Shown: one piece after another, positions 9,419-18,801 of the stretch | Numbering within the stretch: position 1 is the stretch's first letter | Layout: each line of letters starts with the position of its first letter | Assembly: GCF_010747415.1 (NCBI RefSeq) | Contig: NZ_JAAGNZ010000001.1 | Coordinates: forward strand, 2,232,001 to 2,296,000 | Origin: Spirosoma agri | Lineage (GTDB): Bacteria > Bacteroidota > Bacteroidia > Cytophagales > Spirosomataceae | Direction: 5' to 3' | DNA: 64,000 nt | Position numbers and translations under genes: made by a program | Notes under the pieces: generated by a model | Database searches by the model: none | Told to the model about the DNA's origin: nothing | Seen by the model: the letters and a program-made list of their open reading frames with translations, nothing else

Positions 9419-9790
9419 GGGGACGACCGGAATTGACAGCTTGCAGAGGTCGCGTGTAAGCATGCCGGGAGTTGTCGATGTTTCCCGACCCGAACAAATC
9501 GTCAAAACAATAACTGGCGAATATAACTACGCCATGGCTGCCTAATCCGGAGGATTAAGCAATAGCCATTGTCTCCCCGGCTTACGTGCTGCTGGCTGGA
9601 TCAGGAGGCATCGACTCGCAGCGCTGGCTCAGTTTATGGTGTTAACGGCTGAGTGAGACACAGGCACCTACGGATGAAGCTTGGTCTGGTATACACCGGG
9701 CCGATTCCCGACAATCCCAAGTGTACCTAAGCATGTAGAAAGCGCGTCGGTTTCCTTGACTGGACGAGAGTTCGAATCTCTCCGTCTCCA
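9419..9790 (+). ncRNA. ssrA: Transfer-messenger RNA (tmRNA)
   Basis: Rescues stalled ribosomes by trans-translation. The 5' end GGGGACG (9419-9425) pairs with CGTCTCC at the 3' end (9783-9789), with one G-U, to form the acceptor stem. The T-arm GAGTTCGAATCTC is intact. The internal frame reads GGC GAA TAT AAC TAC GCC ATG GCT GCC TAA (9516-9545), a tag ending GEYNYAMAA, typical of Bacteroidota. CCA is not encoded. At 372 nt the length is normal. The last 20 bases are the left copy of the prophage attachment repeat, so the gene remains functional after integration. Confidence 0.95.
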
Positions 9791-9793
9791 CAA
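9771..9793. other. attL (left attachment site)
   Basis: The 23-bp sequence beginning TTCGAATCTCTCCGTCTC is identical to 54963-54985. It covers the T-loop, the 3' T-stem and the acceptor end of tmRNA, a classic tyrosine-integrase target. The integrase starts 128 bases inside. Confidence 0.93.
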
Positions 9794-9796
9794 CGT

Positions 9797-9832
9797 AAAG
9801 CCTTGAGATTCAATGAATTTCAAGGCTTTTTC
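9797..9832 (+). terminator. Phage-supplied terminator for ssrA
   Basis: AAAGCCTTGA (9797-9806) pairs with TCAAGGCTTT (9820-9829), followed by TTTT. It lies only six bases after the tmRNA end and on the phage side of attL, so it replaces the original ssrA terminator, which now stands beyond attR. Confidence 0.75.
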
Positions 9833-9850
9833 GTGTCTAAATATCTGCAA

Positions 9851-9911
9851 AGCCAGTTTCAAGCCACTTCAAAGCCAGCTGCGCGTCAATTCTAAGTCAA
9901 TTTCAAGTCAG
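9851..9911. repeat. Two triplets of 11-bp-phased short repeats beside attL
   Basis: AGCCA occurs at 9851, 9862 and 9873, each followed by a Y/K-rich TTC spacer. GTCAA/GTCAG occurs at 9885, 9896 and 9907. Both triplets have an exact 11-bp period. Their position between attL and the integrase start suggests arm-type integrase or excisionase binding sites; this is inference. Confidence 0.55.
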
Positions 9912-9920
9912 TTCCGATTA

Positions 9921-11102
9921 ATGGGTTCTACCAAAAAAAGCAGTTCTACGTACAAATTAGCCCGTTTATACGATGCGGGTGGTGATCTTTCGAAACAGTG
10001 GTACGTTTCTTATTATCTATTTTCTCCTAAACAGCAGAAGTTACTCCGGAAACGACTTAATGTGAGCGGTAATACCGTCGAGGCTCGACAAAAAGATGCT
10101 GCTGAGCTAATCAAAGAAGTAAACAGTCTGTTGAAGGCAGGAGCCATCATAGACGATGAGCCAACAGACGAGCCAGTAGCAAAACCAGTTGCCCCACTGA
10201 TAGTAACCCCTTCCAATTTATTCGAGGCTATTGACTACTTTATGGCGATCAAGAAGGTTAGTATGAAACCTAACTCCCATAAAACCTATCGCTCGTCGAT
10301 TAAGCTGTTTCATACCTACCTAGCTGCTCATGGCTTGGGTCGGCTCCGGCTGCATCAATTCAAACCAGCCTATGCCTTTGCGTATATGGACTACGTGTTG
10401 ACGGAATTAGGGTTATCTAACAAGTCCCATAACAAACACTTAGGCGTACTCGAAACCCTGTTCAATTTCTACATCGCACGCCAGCAGCTGAAAGCGAATC
10501 CTTTCGTCGCTATTAAGCCACTGGCGGAACGTCCCGGTCGTCATACCGCTTTTACCCCTGAACAGGTGGCCAAGGTGCGTGAAGTTTGCGCATTATCTCA
10601 AAATACGCAACTGTGGCTCTTCCTGAACTTTATCTACTATACACTGGCTCGGCCACAATCTGAACTACGACTACTACGAGTGTGCGATATCCTACAGAAA
10701 ACTATTCGCATCGATGCAGACAACGCCAAGAACAATCGAACGGCTCACGTCCAGATACCACCCCCGTTAGAAAAGCTGATTGAGCAACATAAACTCCGTT
10801 CTTATCCAGGCAATCATTACGTATTTACGCTAGAAGGTACACCTGGCCCGAAACCAGTTTATGAAAAATACTTTTACAACCAGCATCGACAAATCCTGAC
10901 GCTGCTAAAAATGACGGATCAATCGTATGATCTCTACGGCTGGAAACATACGGGCGTTATTGCGCTCTACAAGGCGACAAAAGACGTGAAGCTGATACAG
11001 CGTCAGTGCCGGCACAGTAGTCTTGACCAAACTGACAAGTATCTGCGCGATTTGGGCCTGTTTTTATACGAGGATCAGTTTGATATGTTGGAGAGTATTT
11101 GA
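9921..11102 (+). CDS. int: Tyrosine-type site-specific integrase
   Basis: Catalyses phage integration and excision at ssrA. The first ~100 residues are a basic arm-binding domain, then comes a SAM-like core-binding domain (FEAIDYFMAIKKVSMKPNSH onward) and a catalytic domain. Visible catalytic positions: Arg in LARPQSEL (about 244), the WKHTG box (about 341-345, Lys in place of the usual Arg, common in Bacteroidota integrases), RHSS (about 363-366) and the Tyr nucleophile in TDKYLRDLG (about 373). I chose ATG 9921 because an upstream ATG at 9813 would run through the terminator and phased repeats. It is the only gene reading rightward at this end. Confidence 0.93.
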   Translation: MGSTKKSSSTYKLARLYDAGGDLSKQWYVSYYLFSPKQQKLLRKRLNVSGNTVEARQKDAAELIKEVNSLLKAGAIIDDEPTDEPVAKPVAPLIVTPSNLFEAIDYFMAIKKVSMKPNSHKTYRSSIKLFHTYLAAHGLGRLRLHQFKPAYAFAYMDYVLTELGLSNKSHNKHLGVLETLFNFYIARQQLKANPFVAIKPLAERPGRHTAFTPEQVAKVREVCALSQNTQLWLFLNFIYYTLARPQSELRLLRVCDILQKTIRIDADNAKNNRTAHVQIPPPLEKLIEQHKLRSYPGNHYVFTLEGTPGPKPVYEKYFYNQHRQILTLLKMTDQSYDLYGWKHTGVIALYKATKDVKLIQRQCRHSSLDQTDKYLRDLGLFLYEDQFDMLESI

Positions 11103-11239
11103 CCTGAAGTCTGCCTAACCAAAAGACTATTCGCGAGACTTACGTCTAATCAATTGTCGCATATATTCATCATTCCCACGAATTTTGAAACATGAAATAT
11201 TGTTGTAAAATGACGTTTAACCTTTTATGAAAATAGCTC

Positions 11240-11548
11240 ATGGCCGAGTCACAAAAAGTTCCTAATTACGCGGTAGTAGTAGAACTGGAAAACGATGAAG
11301 AATATTACCGCTTAGATCAGCATATGGAAAAACTGAATTTCTCTACGACGGTAGAGGACACACATGGCGAGAAGTATAAACTACCGAAGGGGGTGTACTA
11401 TATAGAAACTGCCATAACTCCTCCTGGTTTATTAAGACAGATTAGGAATGAACCAAATCAACTTACAAAAGATGTTAAAATTTTTCTAGTAAAGTCTGAC
11501 GGAGGTAGACTTGGTATGTTGGATAAGATAAGTACAGTAGTTATGTAA
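11240..11548 (+). CDS. Hypothetical small phage protein
   Basis: A 102-aa protein with no signal or membrane segment. The start YAVVVELENDEEYYRLDQHM, the middle KLPKGVYYIET and the end DVKIFLVKSDG suggest a beta-alpha-beta-beta-alpha-beta order of the ferredoxin-like type seen in DUF2622/Cas2-like small proteins. That resemblance is only by eye. It follows the integrase on the same strand (137 bases later) and is closed by a strong terminator, so it may be expressed from the prophage. Its function is unknown. Confidence 0.6.
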   Translation: MAESQKVPNYAVVVELENDEEYYRLDQHMEKLNFSTTVEDTHGEKYKLPKGVYYIETAITPPGLLRQIRNEPNQLTKDVKIFLVKSDGGRLGMLDKISTVVM

Positions 11549-11570
11549 GTGGCCCAGTGTGATTTTTTAG

Positions 11571-11612
11571 AGAATAGGATTTTTAGCAAATAGCTAAGAA
11601 TCCTATTCTTAT
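11571..11612. terminator. Strong convergent terminator
   Basis: A 17-bp stem with one mismatch (11571-11587 with 11593-11609, AGAATAGGAT type) and a 5-nt loop is followed by T-rich sequence on both strands. It separates the rightward integrase unit from the end of the leftward tail operon. Confidence 0.75.
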
Positions 11613-11702
11613 TATTACAATATAAGGCATTTCTAAAAATGTTATACGTTTTTGGCTTATTCCAGTCCTGCACCTTTCGTTGTACTTCTCCGCGATTTTC
11701 CC

Positions 11703-13115
11703 TTATTTTTTCCACAACATGCACTCAGTTAGAATAGTATTCTGGTTGTTGCTCAGAACGGCTTTCATTTGCCCGACTACGTAGTTTACCCCTTTGATGT
11801 GGACTTTCTTCCGGAACGAGAAAAACGCCAGATCGGCGGGGGTTAGGTAAACCAGTTTCGTAACCGAAAACGTGTCACCTTTGAAGGCTTCAAATTGGTT
11901 ATAGCCTTTTTCGGCTAGGTTGTTCACGCCATGCCAGGCAAGACTGCGGTTACCATGGGCGCTGGTGGCTCTCGGTTCACCACCTACGAAGCCATTCCAG
12001 AATAAGAACTTCGGGGTCGAGTCGCTTTTGCTATCCTTGTTACTTGGCGATATCCCCGGCTGCTGGGTCGTTGCCCGGCCCGTCACGGGGTCGGTGGCCA
12101 GTGTCGATACTCGGGACTGGATAGGGACCAGGTTGCCCCCTTCGTTCAGGGTCGTTTCCTGCGTGGTGTACTTATCCAGCTGGGCGGGGATGGGCTTCAT
12201 CAGCGCATCATTGCTGTCGAGCGCGTAGGAAAGCTCCAGACGGTTGTTGAGTTCGGGAGCCTTCGTATGATCCGGATGCGCTTTTTCTGTCCAGTCCACC
12301 ACGTCGCCACTGTCCAGTACGTCATCGGCAAAATCCATTGTGCAGATTTTACGACGAACATCAAACTCCAGATAGAGATTAAACAGCTTGCGCAGGTCGA
12401 TCAGCAAGTGTGGTACGGTGAGGTTTGGTAGGTGGTTATTGGCGTTGATTACGGTTTGACCGTCCAATGAAAACAGGTTATAGACGATTAGCCTGGCTAA
12501 ATCGGGATCTTGCCAGAACTGACCCGAAAAGCTCCAGCCCGTCAGGGCACTGAACTGATTGAACACCCAACGCAAAAATGGCATGGGAACCTGCGCACGG
12601 ATGTTATACGTCCCACTCGTGTACTCATTCATCAGCCCGTTAAAGCCTGTAATGGTTTGATTCCCGTAGAAACCACCATTTTGAATGGTCGGGAAGCAAT
12701 AGCGATCAGTCAGGTGGTTGGCAGTTGCCACAGGAGCTACAGGCACCGGGTCAGTGCCTAAGTCTAACTGCGATAAAAGCACGTTCTGACTATCGCCAAA
12801 AATCTCGCCCAGGTTCTGGGTAAAGAATAAACTGAAGCCGGATGAATTTACCTCGTGAATCATCACAACGCCCTGCTCGATGAGCTGACCATGCTTGTAC
12901 TTCTCACAGCGATACTTTCGGGATTGGTAGCCCACCTGCGGCTGATAAAAATAGCCCAATAGACGGCGATTGGTCGGGGTGTCGGGTAGGTTGAAGCCAT
13001 AGACTCGGCTCCCTTGAATGGAATCAAAGGAAAGCAGGGGGTTAAATCGCTCCAGGGTTAATTGGGTAGCCGGCGTCAGATCAGCCGACTCCCCATCAAT
13101 GCGAATGTCAATCAT
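11703..13115 (-). CDS. Phage tail protein (baseplate/distal region), function unassigned
   Basis: A 470-aa protein read directly after the tape measure gene (1-base gap) and last in the late operon. The N-terminus MIDIRIDGESADLTP and the motif SFDSIQGSRVYGFNLPDTP resemble a recurrent tail protein of Bacteroidota prophages. In siphoviruses the genes after the tape measure encode the distal tail and tail-associated proteins, so a baseplate or tip role is likely. No enzymatic motif, signal peptide or membrane segment was seen. The assignment is by position and weak resemblance. Confidence 0.7.
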   Translation of the reverse strand: MIDIRIDGESADLTPATQLTLERFNPLLSFDSIQGSRVYGFNLPDTPTNRRLLGYFYQPQVGYQSRKYRCEKYKHGQLIEQGVVMIHEVNSSGFSLFFTQNLGEIFGDSQNVLLSQLDLGTDPVPVAPVATANHLTDRYCFPTIQNGGFYGNQTITGFNGLMNEYTSGTYNIRAQVPMPFLRWVFNQFSALTGWSFSGQFWQDPDLARLIVYNLFSLDGQTVINANNHLPNLTVPHLLIDLRKLFNLYLEFDVRRKICTMDFADDVLDSGDVVDWTEKAHPDHTKAPELNNRLELSYALDSNDALMKPIPAQLDKYTTQETTLNEGGNLVPIQSRVSTLATDPVTGRATTQQPGISPSNKDSKSDSTPKFLFWNGFVGGEPRATSAHGNRSLAWHGVNNLAEKGYNQFEAFKGDTFSVTKLVYLTPADLAFFSFRKKVHIKGVNYVVGQMKAVLSNNQNTILTECMLWKK

Positions 13116-13116
13116 G

Positions 13117-16100
13117 TTATTTTAAATCAGATTTATCGGCGACTACATTAATTTGATTGCTGACGTTAACGAACGTCTGCACGCTGACCGACAGGTCTTT
13201 GCTGGCAATTCGACCCAGTAGGCCAGACTGATAACCCTGTTCGGATTTGGTGGCGTTGAGAACCCCCTGAATGCTTTGCAGTTCCGCCTTATTGGATTCG
13301 GTCAGGTTGCTGAGATCACTGTGCGTAGCATTCTGAAGGTTATCGAGTTCGGTTTCCAGCGTGGCTTGCAGGTTGGAAAAGTTTGTATTCGTGTCGGTGC
13401 GCAGGGTACTGGCCTGTTGTGCCTGCGCCAGTTTGAGACTGTTCAGGTCGTCGTGAATAGCCTTCGCCAGTGCCAGCAGATTCTGGTCTACGTTGGTGTC
13501 GAGCAAGCCCAGATCGTCGTGCAGGGTACTGCCCAAAAACTCAACATCATCGTGCAGCAGCTTTTGCAAACTGGTCATATCATCATGAATGCCTTTTTGC
13601 AAAGTGGTCAGGTCCGTTTTTTGGGCCGTCTGCAACTTAGTCAGATCATCGTGGCTGGTTTTTATCAGCTGGTCCAGCCCGGTCTTAGTCGTTAATTCTA
13701 GCTTGGTTACGTCCTGCGTAATGCCAAATTTCAGGGCCAATAGATTCAGACCAATACTCGTGCGAAGATTAATAATTTCGTTGACCAGCTCAGTGCCCAG
13801 GCTTGGCAGTTCTACCTTCATGGTGCCCTGCAAGGCCGTAAGCCCCTCCTTGATCGTATTTTTGAGGTCGAAAAACTGCTCGTTCAGGTCAGTCCGCAGG
13901 CCCGTAATGTTGGTTGCCAGTGCGGCTTTTTGCCCATCCGATTCCGATCGCATTTGTTGCTGCACGTAGCCCAGTGTGTAGTTGACCTTATCCAGCGCTT
14001 CGACCGTCGCCAGCGTGTTTTTCTGGATGTTGTCCATCGTGGCCTGTGACTTTTCAATCTGGGCCTGGGTGGTCGCATCGATGTCCGAGGCTGAACCATA
14101 GTCGCTCGAACCGCTACCACCGCTGTCGTAGGTGTTGCCCGTATCGCCCGATGAGCCGCTACCCGCTCCGTTGTCCATCTCGTTGATGTCGTTCATCCAG
14201 CCCCCGTCCAGGAACTGCCGTAAGCCACCCTTCCGAAGCGAGTCCGCGTAGCTACCGCCATCGGAGCCGAACAGACCACCCTGTTTCATGATTGGTGCAC
14301 CATTCCGGTGAAGACTGGAGTGCAACAACGAATCGACCACCTGCCGGTTGTTGGCGTAGGTATTGCGGCTCAGGACCATGATCGGTTCGCCCCCTTCCAT
14401 TTCGGCAACTTCCTGACCCGTGTCCCGACGGGTAATGCTCAAGCCCGAATCGCCATAGCTCCGACCGTGGCCTGGGCCATCCGGAACGCCAGCATTCCGG
14501 ATTTTACCCCCTTTAGCCAGCGATGGCGGTTGCTGGTTTTTGATCATGGCAATCTGAATGCCGGTCGTAATGGCGGCACCGGCCACGGCAATCAGACCCA
14601 GTGGCCAGCCAAGCGTGGCTAAGGATTTCAAGGCGGCCTGAGCCCCATTGATCACGGCCATCGCAATGTCTAATTTTTGCTGCCGTTTGAAGGCTTCCAG
14701 TTGAGCGACCTTTATCTTCCCGTCGGCTTCTTTGTTGATACGCTCAACATTTTTTTCGTACTCGTCCTTACTAATAACACCCTTATCATACTTCTCTTTC
14801 CAGGCAGCCAGTTGACTATCTTTCTCCTTTTTGATGTTGGCTAGTTCTTTATCCAGCTTCACTTGAGAGAGTTTTTGGAGTGCCTGAACGGCTAGAACGG
14901 TATACTGACCAACTTCATCAATCGTATTGATCTGCTGTTGCTGACTTTCGGTGAGCTGCTTCTTTTCATCAGACAGCTTTTTGGTCAGAATGTCGGTGAA
15001 GACTTTAAAATCACCATCCATCAGGGCTTTGATCGCCGTGAAGTATTCCTGCTGATTTTGCCGACGAGCTTCGGTTTTTTCTTTCGTCAGCTGGGTTTTA
15101 TCATTCTCGTACTTCTGATCATTCGCGCTCAGATCAGACTTGAGCTTGTCATCAGTCGCTTTATTGGCAGCGGCCCGACGATCCGTATCCGCAATATTGG
15201 CGTCGTTATGCGCTTTCTGCTCGGCGGCTTCCCGCGCCAGCTTAGCCTTATTGTACTCATATTCGGCATCGAGCCGCATTTTCTTGGCATCGTAGATGGC
15301 CTGCGCGTTGTTACCCGCCAGTGTCAGCCGGTTGCCGGCATCGGCTACGGTTGCCTGATACAGTTGGTCCTGTAGGGTATTTTCTTCCTGCTGTTTCTTC
15401 CGACGATACTCCTGTTCAACCAGTTCTTTGCCTTTGATCAGGTTATCACTGATCTGTTTGAGCATGGTTGCCTTCTGAGTCTCGTCGGTAATATCCTTCT
15501 GAATCTGGATGCGCTGAGCCGAGGCTACGTCTTCCAGTTTTTGCAGCTTGGCCGCTTTTTCATCCCCCGACAGCTTGATCTTGAGGTCATAGATGCGTTT
15601 GCTGGTTTCGGCATCCTCTTTCTCCTTTTTCTTATTGTGCTCCGTATTGGCTTTTTCAATATCGCGGAGCATCTGCTCATTCAAGGCCGTTTCCCAAACT
15701 GCCTTAATGGATTGACTGGCTTTGCTGGCCATTATCGCTTCGGCTTCGGCATCACGCTTCGAGCGAATCTTGGCTACTTCACGTTCCAGGTCATCTTTAA
15801 TGGCCGCAATACGCAGCTCCTCCATTTTTTTGAGCCCTTCATTGGTGGCTTTAACCGCTTCTTCGGCCTCTTTTTTGGCAGCTTCAGCGGTCTTTTTCGC
15901 TTCACTTTCCCGGTGCTTATCGTTCTGAGCAGCCTTCTTATCGATTTTATTTTGTTCTTCGTCCGAAATCAGGCTCGTCAGTTCTTTAGCCGTTTTGACT
16001 TCAGCGGTTTTCTTTTTATCCAGCGTTTGCTGGTGATTAGCGACCTGTTTGGGCTGATCTTCAGCTAGTTTGTCGCCGTAGCCTTTATTGAAGGCATCTC

Positions 16101-18501
16101 CGATCTGGCTTGCTACGGATTTAACTTTACTGACCAGTTCATCGACGTGGAGAAACGACGAAATGGCTGAACCAACACTTTTGATCTTGGTGACCGTGCT
16201 ATCAATTACGTGGCCGAAACTGGTTAGCGCCGAGCGAACCGGCTCCAGGGCACTGCTTATTTTGACGAGACTCGTATTGATAAATCCACTAACGGCGCTG
16301 GTTAACTCATCCCACTTATCAATGCCGTAATCAATGACGCTCCAGACCGACGATAGCGTATTTTTAACGGTCTCCAGGATCGGTCGAAGTGGTTCCAGCC
16401 CCTTTTGAATCCAGTTCAGGAACTTGTCGAGCAAATCAACCATGATCCCATTGCCTGTTTTGAACATTTCCCACAGGCCACTCAGCATCCCCCGAACGGT
16501 TGTACTGTTGTTGTAGATAGCCGTTAATCCAGCCACTAACAGCGCGATCACTGCCACAACAGCACCAATCGGATTGGCTGTCATGGCGGTATTCAACAGC
16601 CACTGAGCAGCGGTAGCCGAATTGGTCCAGACCAGCCGGGCTTTCTCAGCGGCTGCATGGCCGATACTGGTAGCGGTCGCCACAACCAGGTGGCCATTGA
16701 AGGCCAGTATAGCAAGACCCAATGCAGCAAAACTGGTTTTGTTGTCTGACAAAAATTCGGGTACTGCCCGAATGATGTTGACAAAGGCAACTAAGCCCTG
16801 CGCTCCCTTCGTGATGGCTGGTAGGAGCGCCTGCCCAATTTCAGTAGCGATGAGCGCCAGTGCTTTCTGGGATTTAGCGTACTCAGCTGCGGCATTCGAG
16901 TTGACCGTACTGAATTCCTTATGCAGACTAATGGCCTGTTTGATTGTAGGGCTTGCCAATAGCTGTTCCTGTTGCTGGCGGTTGGTGGCTTTCGATAGCT
17001 CCGTAACAAACTGGGTAGCTTCTTTCGATTCGAAGCCCAGTTTCTTCATCTCTTCCGCAATTTGGGTTTCGCTTAATCCCTTGAAACTATTGGCTAGTCT
17101 GATAAAAAATTCATTGGGATTGGACTGAATCATCTTAGTGAGTTCGTCCTGAGAGATGCCCAGCTTTCTAGCAAACAGGTCCGTCGAGTTTGTGACCTTC
17201 TCCAGGGCTACATTGTACACCCCTGACATGGCTACGGCAGCCAGTTCCTGTTTTTGCCGGACCATATCGGTCTGGTCTTTCAGGAGCGACATTACTTTCG
17301 TGGCTTCCTGCGACTTGATACCTAAATCGTCCAGGCGTTTGGCCAACTGATCGGCAGGTACGTTTTTCAGGCTTTCGGCCAGTTTCAGCAGGAATTCATT
17401 GGGATTGGTATCGATCAATTGAATAAAAGCGTCTTCGCTCATATTCAGTTGCTGAGAAAATAATCCCGTCGCTTTAGCCGCTCCGAGCAGGATATTGGAT
17501 AAACCACCGGCTGAAATTTCAGCGGTCAGGCCTAACTCCTGAAAGGCCGCACCCAGTCCCATTGTCTCATGTATTTGGGGGGAGAGGTCGCCTAACTGAC
17601 CCATGCGAGACGTAAAATCAGCAATGACCGGACCTGTGGCCGAACCAGCTGCTCCTAATTCATTGATGGCTGAGCCGATCTGATTGATCGCTTCACCGGC
17701 TTCGAGGTCTTTTGTCTCTTTAAAGAGCTTCTGCAAGCCACCGAGCTTCGAGCTGACTTCTTCGGCTCCACCGGCGAACTCATCGCCCAGGGCGACGTTG
17801 GCCATATCGACCGATTTGATAAACCCTAACAACTCATTGTTGGCGATCCCCAACTGACCACCAATCTGGGCAATATCCATCAGGCTCTCTTTACTCGAGC
17901 GCGTGTCGATATTGTCTAACGCTTCCGATAACTGCTGTACTTCTTCCGTGCTCTGGCCTGTCGCCTTGGCAACACCAGCCATCATGTCGGATAGGGCCAG
18001 GGCCTTCTGAATACCATCCTGCACAAAGCCGAATGCCCGTTGGAGAAGTTCGGTCGCTCCGAAGGCCGCCAGAAAGCCGGTAGCTGTTGCTTTTGCCTTC
18101 TCCCAGAGAGTAGGCTGTTTCTCAATTTCTTCGTTTACACCACGGACGGTCTGGCGATGGGTTGCCAGGGCCGTGTTGACCTCCTGCATCTCAGCGGCCT
18201 TCTTGATGTACTCATCAGTGCCGGGCGTTAGCTCCTTAATTTCCCGGTTTAGCTGTCGATAGTAGTTCTCCAGCTGACGAACGGTCATGCCCGACACGCC
18301 CATTTCCTCCCGGACCAGCTTGATACTGGCTTCGAGTTCTTTTATGTCGGCTTTGCTTTGTGCCCATTCTTTGGTGCCCCGCTCAACGTTTTTTTGAGCT
18401 TCCTTGAGATCAATGAGCCTTTTCTCCAGTTCGCCCAACTCATTTATGACGGGCTTACCATCAAATTTGAGCGTAAATAAGGCTTCTTCTTTCAGTTGCA
18501 T
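13117..18501 (-). CDS. Tail tape measure protein
   Basis: At 1794 aa it is the largest phage gene and the molecular ruler of the tail. The N-terminal ~250 residues are helical (LIDLKEAQKNVERG, GVSGMTVRQLENYYRQL). A TP901-like core follows (about 150-560), including an internal duplication: NPNEFLLKLAESLK and NPNEFFIRLANSFK lie about 100 residues apart. Next come hydrophobic stretches (about 600-670, NPIGAVVAVIALLVAGLTAIYNN), a long charged coiled coil (about 830-1330) and glycine-rich and repeat regions. Residues about 1600-1735 hold heptad-like repeats such as HDDMTSLQKLLHDDV, as in trimeric fibres. By the usual relation of residues to tail length it predicts a long flexible tail. Confidence 0.93.
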   Translation of the reverse strand: MQLKEEALFTLKFDGKPVINELGELEKRLIDLKEAQKNVERGTKEWAQSKADIKELEASIKLVREEMGVSGMTVRQLENYYRQLNREIKELTPGTDEYIKKAAEMQEVNTALATHRQTVRGVNEEIEKQPTLWEKAKATATGFLAAFGATELLQRAFGFVQDGIQKALALSDMMAGVAKATGQSTEEVQQLSEALDNIDTRSSKESLMDIAQIGGQLGIANNELLGFIKSVDMANVALGDEFAGGAEEVSSKLGGLQKLFKETKDLEAGEAINQIGSAINELGAAGSATGPVIADFTSRMGQLGDLSPQIHETMGLGAAFQELGLTAEISAGGLSNILLGAAKATGLFSQQLNMSEDAFIQLIDTNPNEFLLKLAESLKNVPADQLAKRLDDLGIKSQEATKVMSLLKDQTDMVRQKQELAAVAMSGVYNVALEKVTNSTDLFARKLGISQDELTKMIQSNPNEFFIRLANSFKGLSETQIAEEMKKLGFESKEATQFVTELSKATNRQQQEQLLASPTIKQAISLHKEFSTVNSNAAAEYAKSQKALALIATEIGQALLPAITKGAQGLVAFVNIIRAVPEFLSDNKTSFAALGLAILAFNGHLVVATATSIGHAAAEKARLVWTNSATAAQWLLNTAMTANPIGAVVAVIALLVAGLTAIYNNSTTVRGMLSGLWEMFKTGNGIMVDLLDKFLNWIQKGLEPLRPILETVKNTLSSVWSVIDYGIDKWDELTSAVSGFINTSLVKISSALEPVRSALTSFGHVIDSTVTKIKSVGSAISSFLHVDELVSKVKSVASQIGDAFNKGYGDKLAEDQPKQVANHQQTLDKKKTAEVKTAKELTSLISDEEQNKIDKKAAQNDKHRESEAKKTAEAAKKEAEEAVKATNEGLKKMEELRIAAIKDDLEREVAKIRSKRDAEAEAIMASKASQSIKAVWETALNEQMLRDIEKANTEHNKKKEKEDAETSKRIYDLKIKLSGDEKAAKLQKLEDVASAQRIQIQKDITDETQKATMLKQISDNLIKGKELVEQEYRRKKQQEENTLQDQLYQATVADAGNRLTLAGNNAQAIYDAKKMRLDAEYEYNKAKLAREAAEQKAHNDANIADTDRRAAANKATDDKLKSDLSANDQKYENDKTQLTKEKTEARRQNQQEYFTAIKALMDGDFKVFTDILTKKLSDEKKQLTESQQQQINTIDEVGQYTVLAVQALQKLSQVKLDKELANIKKEKDSQLAAWKEKYDKGVISKDEYEKNVERINKEADGKIKVAQLEAFKRQQKLDIAMAVINGAQAALKSLATLGWPLGLIAVAGAAITTGIQIAMIKNQQPPSLAKGGKIRNAGVPDGPGHGRSYGDSGLSITRRDTGQEVAEMEGGEPIMVLSRNTYANNRQVVDSLLHSSLHRNGAPIMKQGGLFGSDGGSYADSLRKGGLRQFLDGGWMNDINEMDNGAGSGSSGDTGNTYDSGGSGSSDYGSASDIDATTQAQIEKSQATMDNIQKNTLATVEALDKVNYTLGYVQQQMRSESDGQKAALATNITGLRTDLNEQFFDLKNTIKEGLTALQGTMKVELPSLGTELVNEIINLRTSIGLNLLALKFGITQDVTKLELTTKTGLDQLIKTSHDDLTKLQTAQKTDLTTLQKGIHDDMTSLQKLLHDDVEFLGSTLHDDLGLLDTNVDQNLLALAKAIHDDLNSLKLAQAQQASTLRTDTNTNFSNLQATLETELDNLQNATHSDLSNLTESNKAELQSIQGVLNATKSEQGYQSGLLGRIASKDLSVSVQTFVNVSNQINVVADKSDLK

Positions 18502-18758
18502 GCTGCTGGTGGATTATACCGACAGCGAAAGAATAGGCTAAACAGGGGAGTAGGTAGGACAAAAAGAAAGCCTTATGTACAGAGGGAAGCACTTAATCTG
18601 AATTCAATCCAAATCAGATAGAAAGTGAATAACTATGCAATTTGGCAATTTTAAAAAGTCAGAAAAGATATTGAAATGTATCGTTTTTAGCTGAGCCACA
18701 AATGTTTAAAAAAGTTTTTTTTGGCTCACTGTCAACAAGTTGTGGGGTTTAAAGCAAC

Positions 18759-18789
18759 AAAGCCCTTGCACGTCGAATGCAAGAGCTTT
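18759..18789 (+). other. Hairpin upstream of the small plus-strand peptide gene
   Basis: AAAGCCCTTGCA (18759-18770) pairs with TGCAAGAGCTTT (18778-18789) with one mismatch and a 7-nt loop. A second inverted repeat, TGAGCCA (18692-18698) with TGGCTCA (18722-18728), lies just before it. Both stand in the 642-base gap between the tape measure gene and its upstream neighbour and could be leader structure for the peptide at 18802. Confidence 0.45.
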
Positions 18790-18801
18790 ATCTTAGTTGC
18801 T

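Noticed and set aside
9668..9862. Minus-strand frame over the tmRNA 3' half
   Set aside because: It is antisense to tmRNA and attL; the sequence is explained by the RNA gene.
11240..11548. Cas2-like small nuclease
   Set aside because: Only a loose strand/helix similarity; no Cas1, no repeats, and no clear catalytic Asp pattern.
13276..17350. Several plus-strand frames inside the tape measure gene
   Set aside because: They are complements of the repetitive coiled-coil coding sequence and lack sensible protein composition.
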